Origin: Streptomyces sp. cg36
Lineage (GTDB): Bacteria; Actinomycetota; Actinomycetes; Streptomycetales; Streptomycetaceae
Direction of reading: 5' to 3'
Assembly (NCBI RefSeq): GCF_041080675.1
Contig: NZ_CP163520.1
Span: 8,027,501-8,091,500 of the forward strand
Length of the DNA: 64,000 nucleotides
Shown here: piece by piece, positions 62,483-64,000 of the stretch
Layout of the letters: each line of letters opens with the position of its first letter
Numbering within the stretch: position 1 is the first letter of the stretch
The notes under the pieces: generated by a model
What the model saw: only the letters and a program-made list of their open reading frames with translations
The model's database searches: none
Told to the model about the DNA's origin: nothing
Translations under genes and position numbers: made by a program

Positions 62483-62839
62483 ATGCGTGCGTACTCCGGA
62501 AGCGTCTTCCTCGCCGACTGCCCGGCCCGGCTGGCGATCGAGATCATCGCTGACAAGTGGGCCGTGGTGGTGCTGTTCGCCCTGAGCCGACAACCGTGCA
62601 GACACGGCGAGTTGGTGGATCTGATCGGCGGAATCTCGCGGAAGGTGCTGACCCAGACGCTGCGGCGGTTGCAGGGGTACGGCCTGGTCGACCGCCACGC
62701 CGGGGCCGGGAAGGCCGAGTACGTGCTGACCGACTTGGGCCGGACGCTGGTGGAGCCGATCGCCGTGCTGACGGAGTGGGCTCACGTGCACGGTGCGGCC
62801 GTGGTGGAATTCCAGGAGTCCGAAGCGGACCCGGTTTAG
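62483..62839 (+). CDS. HxlR-family transcriptional regulator
   Basis: A 118-residue winged-helix protein. The family Cys appears in FLADCPARLAIEIIADKWAV near residues 9-28. The helix-turn-helix is HGELVDLIGGISRKVLTQTL followed by RRLQGYGLVDR near 41-71, and the wing carries KAEYVLTDLGRTL. HxlR proteins respond to electrophiles or redox changes and act mostly as local repressors. It is divergent from the deacetylase-NmrA operon, which is the probable target. The ATG at 62483 opens the domain, and an upstream ATG at 62363 would overlap the deacetylase gene. Confidence 0.9.
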   Translation: MRAYSGSVFLADCPARLAIEIIADKWAVVVLFALSRQPCRHGELVDLIGGISRKVLTQTLRRLQGYGLVDRHAGAGKAEYVLTDLGRTLVEPIAVLTEWAHVHGAAVVEFQESEADPV

Positions 62840-62943
62840 CGTCCACGGACCCTGGGGCTCGATGCCCGGTCCGCCCGGGGCCCTGGCCCGGCGCACGGAG
62901 CTGCGGTGGGCCTCGGCCAGAGCGGAGGCCGGGGTTGCCCGTG

Positions 62944-63867
62944 CTACCGCGCTGACGTGTGTGCCGCGCGCTCAGGGCGAATGCGCTGGCTGAGGAAGAG
63001 GGCGGCGCGGTCCAGTGCCTCGTCCGCCTCGTCCAGGATGCCGGCGAACGACTGGAACACGTGCGGCACGTCGGCGGTGATGTCCAGAATGACGTCCACC
63101 CCGGCCGCCCTCGCACGGGTGGCGAGGCGCGTGGAGTCGTCCAGCAGGATCTCGTTCGTGCCCGCCTGGATCAGCAGTGGCGGGAAGCCGGTCAGGTCGG
63201 CGAGGACAGCCGGGCTGAGCAGGGGCTGGTGGGGGTCGGCCCCGGCGAGGTACATGGCCCCGGTACGTTCAAGGGCTGCGCGGGTGAAGATCGGGTCGAT
63301 GCCCTCCTTGGTGTGCATGCTCTCGCCCGTGCGGGTGGCGTCGAGGCCGGGGGAGAACGCCACGACGGCCGCGGGCAGGGGCAGCTCCGCGTCCCGGGCG
63401 GCGAGGCAGGTGGTGATGGTGAGGCCGCCACCGGCGGAGTCTCCGGCGAACGCGATGGTCGACGGGTCGGTGCCGCTGTCGAGGAGGTTGCGATACGCGC
63501 TCAGGGTGTCGTCGAGTGCGGCCGGGAAGGGGTGCTCGGGGGCCAGCCGGTAGTCGAGCGAGTACGACTGGAAGCCGGTCCTGGCCACGAGATGTCCCGT
63601 GAGCGACAGGGCGGTCTCGGGGGAGCCGAACACGAAGCCGCCGCCGTGGAAGTACAGGATCGTCCCGGCTCGGGGAGTGTCGTTCGGTTCGACATGCAGG
63701 GCGGGCCGGTCGCCGAGCGTCGTCTGCGTGGTGCGGATGGTGTCGGGCACGCTCATCTGGGCCATCAGCGCCGCGAATCCGGTGCGGAGCTCCTCGACGG
63801 ACCGGGGGCCTTCGGGCCGCGGCTGCCGCATCATGGCGTCGATCCGGGCGCGCTGTTCCTTGCTCAT
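62944..63867 (-). CDS. Alpha/beta hydrolase, hormone-sensitive lipase (HSL) family
   Basis: A 307-residue esterase. The HSL motif HGGGFVFG lies near residue 74 (oxyanion hole), the nucleophile elbow AFAGDSAGGGLTI near 145, the acid in LIQAGTNEILLDDS near 238 and the His in ADVPHVFQSF near 272. Members hydrolyse short acyl esters or lactones. AGGAG lies 8 bases before the ATG at 63867; the ORF extends further upstream but only through the divergent promoter. It is divergent from a MarR gene with 43 bases between them and is its likely target. Confidence 0.92.
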   Translation of the reverse strand: MSKEQRARIDAMMRQPRPEGPRSVEELRTGFAALMAQMSVPDTIRTTQTTLGDRPALHVEPNDTPRAGTILYFHGGGFVFGSPETALSLTGHLVARTGFQSYSLDYRLAPEHPFPAALDDTLSAYRNLLDSGTDPSTIAFAGDSAGGGLTITTCLAARDAELPLPAAVVAFSPGLDATRTGESMHTKEGIDPIFTRAALERTGAMYLAGADPHQPLLSPAVLADLTGFPPLLIQAGTNEILLDDSTRLATRARAAGVDVILDITADVPHVFQSFAGILDEADEALDRAALFLSQRIRPERAAHTSAR

Positions 63868-63903
63868 GGGTGCACTCCTGCCGTAGGTAGCTTCCCGTAC
63901 ACT

Positions 63904-63915
63904 ATATGCCGTGGC
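63904..63915. promoter_or_regulatory. Likely MarR operator overlapping the marR start
   Basis: ATGCC-GT-GGCAT (about 63906-63917) is a perfect 5-bp inverted repeat around two bases, set within TATA...TCTA and overlapping the GTG start of the regulator, in the 43-base divergent gap. Confidence 0.5.
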
Positions 63916-64000
63916 ATCTAAATTGAGCAGTGAGACCGTCGACCTCCCTGGATTCTTCGCCGACTTGGTCAGGTGCGAGACGCGTCTGTACAACGCGCTC
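63911..64000 (+). CDS. MarR-like regulator, 5' part
   Basis: The first 30 codons of a gene that runs off the window, starting with GTG at 63911: VASKLSSETVDLPGFFADLV followed by RCETRLYNAL. The helix RCETRLYNAL is the first dimer helix of many MarR proteins. There is no clear ribosome binding site, and the start falls inside a small palindrome, so translation may be leaderless. The divergent HSL-type esterase is the likely target. The family call rests on this short part and on context. Confidence 0.5.
   Translation, partial: MASKLSSETVDLPGFFADLVRCETRLYNAL

Overview
The window is high-GC DNA (about 70% by eye) with strong third-position G/C bias, GTG starts, GGAGG-type ribosome binding sites and gene content typical of Streptomyces or a close relative. 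Examples are LAXTG sortase substrates, mycothiol-dependent enzymes, a B12-riboswitch metE and IS5/IS630 remnants. No rRNA, tRNA, core ribosomal or replication genes were seen. The many small regulators, secreted enzymes and transposase scars suggest accessory or arm-type chromosome.

Layout. 0-16 kb: the end of a MmgE/PrpD gene, a GH15 glucanase/trehalase-like enzyme, a FUSC membrane protein, a universal stress protein, an SDR, a secreted TAP-type peptidase, a DMT transporter, a cupin, an MFS exporter, an isocitrate lyase/PEP mutase family enzyme, a hemerythrin and an M20 amidohydrolase. 16-25 kb: a secreted-protein block with a DsbA-like anchored thioredoxin and two related zinc metalloproteases on either side of an alcohol dehydrogenase, then a double GNAT protein. 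25-35 kb: an amidohydrolase/MFS pair that abuts a cut-off universal stress protein start, a mycothiol-dependent isomerase-like gene, a GH18 lipoprotein, a cut-off PadR gene, an acyltransferase, a potassium channel, an IS630 scar and an XRE regulator. 35-45 kb: a beta-propeller protein, a methyltransferase, metE with its cobalamin riboswitch, a GlxA/isochorismatase divergent pair, a secreted lipase and a PucR-type regulator. 45-48 kb: a scarred, lower-GC segment with a quinone oxidoreductase decapitated by an IS5 fragment, an orphan ParB-like gene and an IS630 tail. 48-53 kb: an LAATG cell-wall protein, a MarR/membrane protein pair sharing a long operator palindrome, a transglycosylase, a GNAT and an I36-type inhibitor-like protein.

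53.4-60.4 kb holds the most notable system, a compact class I lanthipeptide-type cluster. It contains a 69-residue precursor (FDIE leader motif, Gly-Gly, six-cysteine core), a fused ABC exporter without a C39 protease domain, a full-length LanB dehydratase and a LanC cyclase. The three large genes overlap by 4 to 11 bp. Upstream lie a 32-bp perfect palindrome, two 17-bp direct repeats on a 21-bp period and a 16-bp tandem duplication just before the ribosome binding site. No leader protease, decarboxylase, immunity gene or dedicated regulator is visible. A probable transposase tail sits just before the cluster.

The last 3.5 kb hold an NmrA/deacetylase operon divergent from an HxlR regulator, and an HSL-type esterase divergent from a MarR gene that runs off the window.
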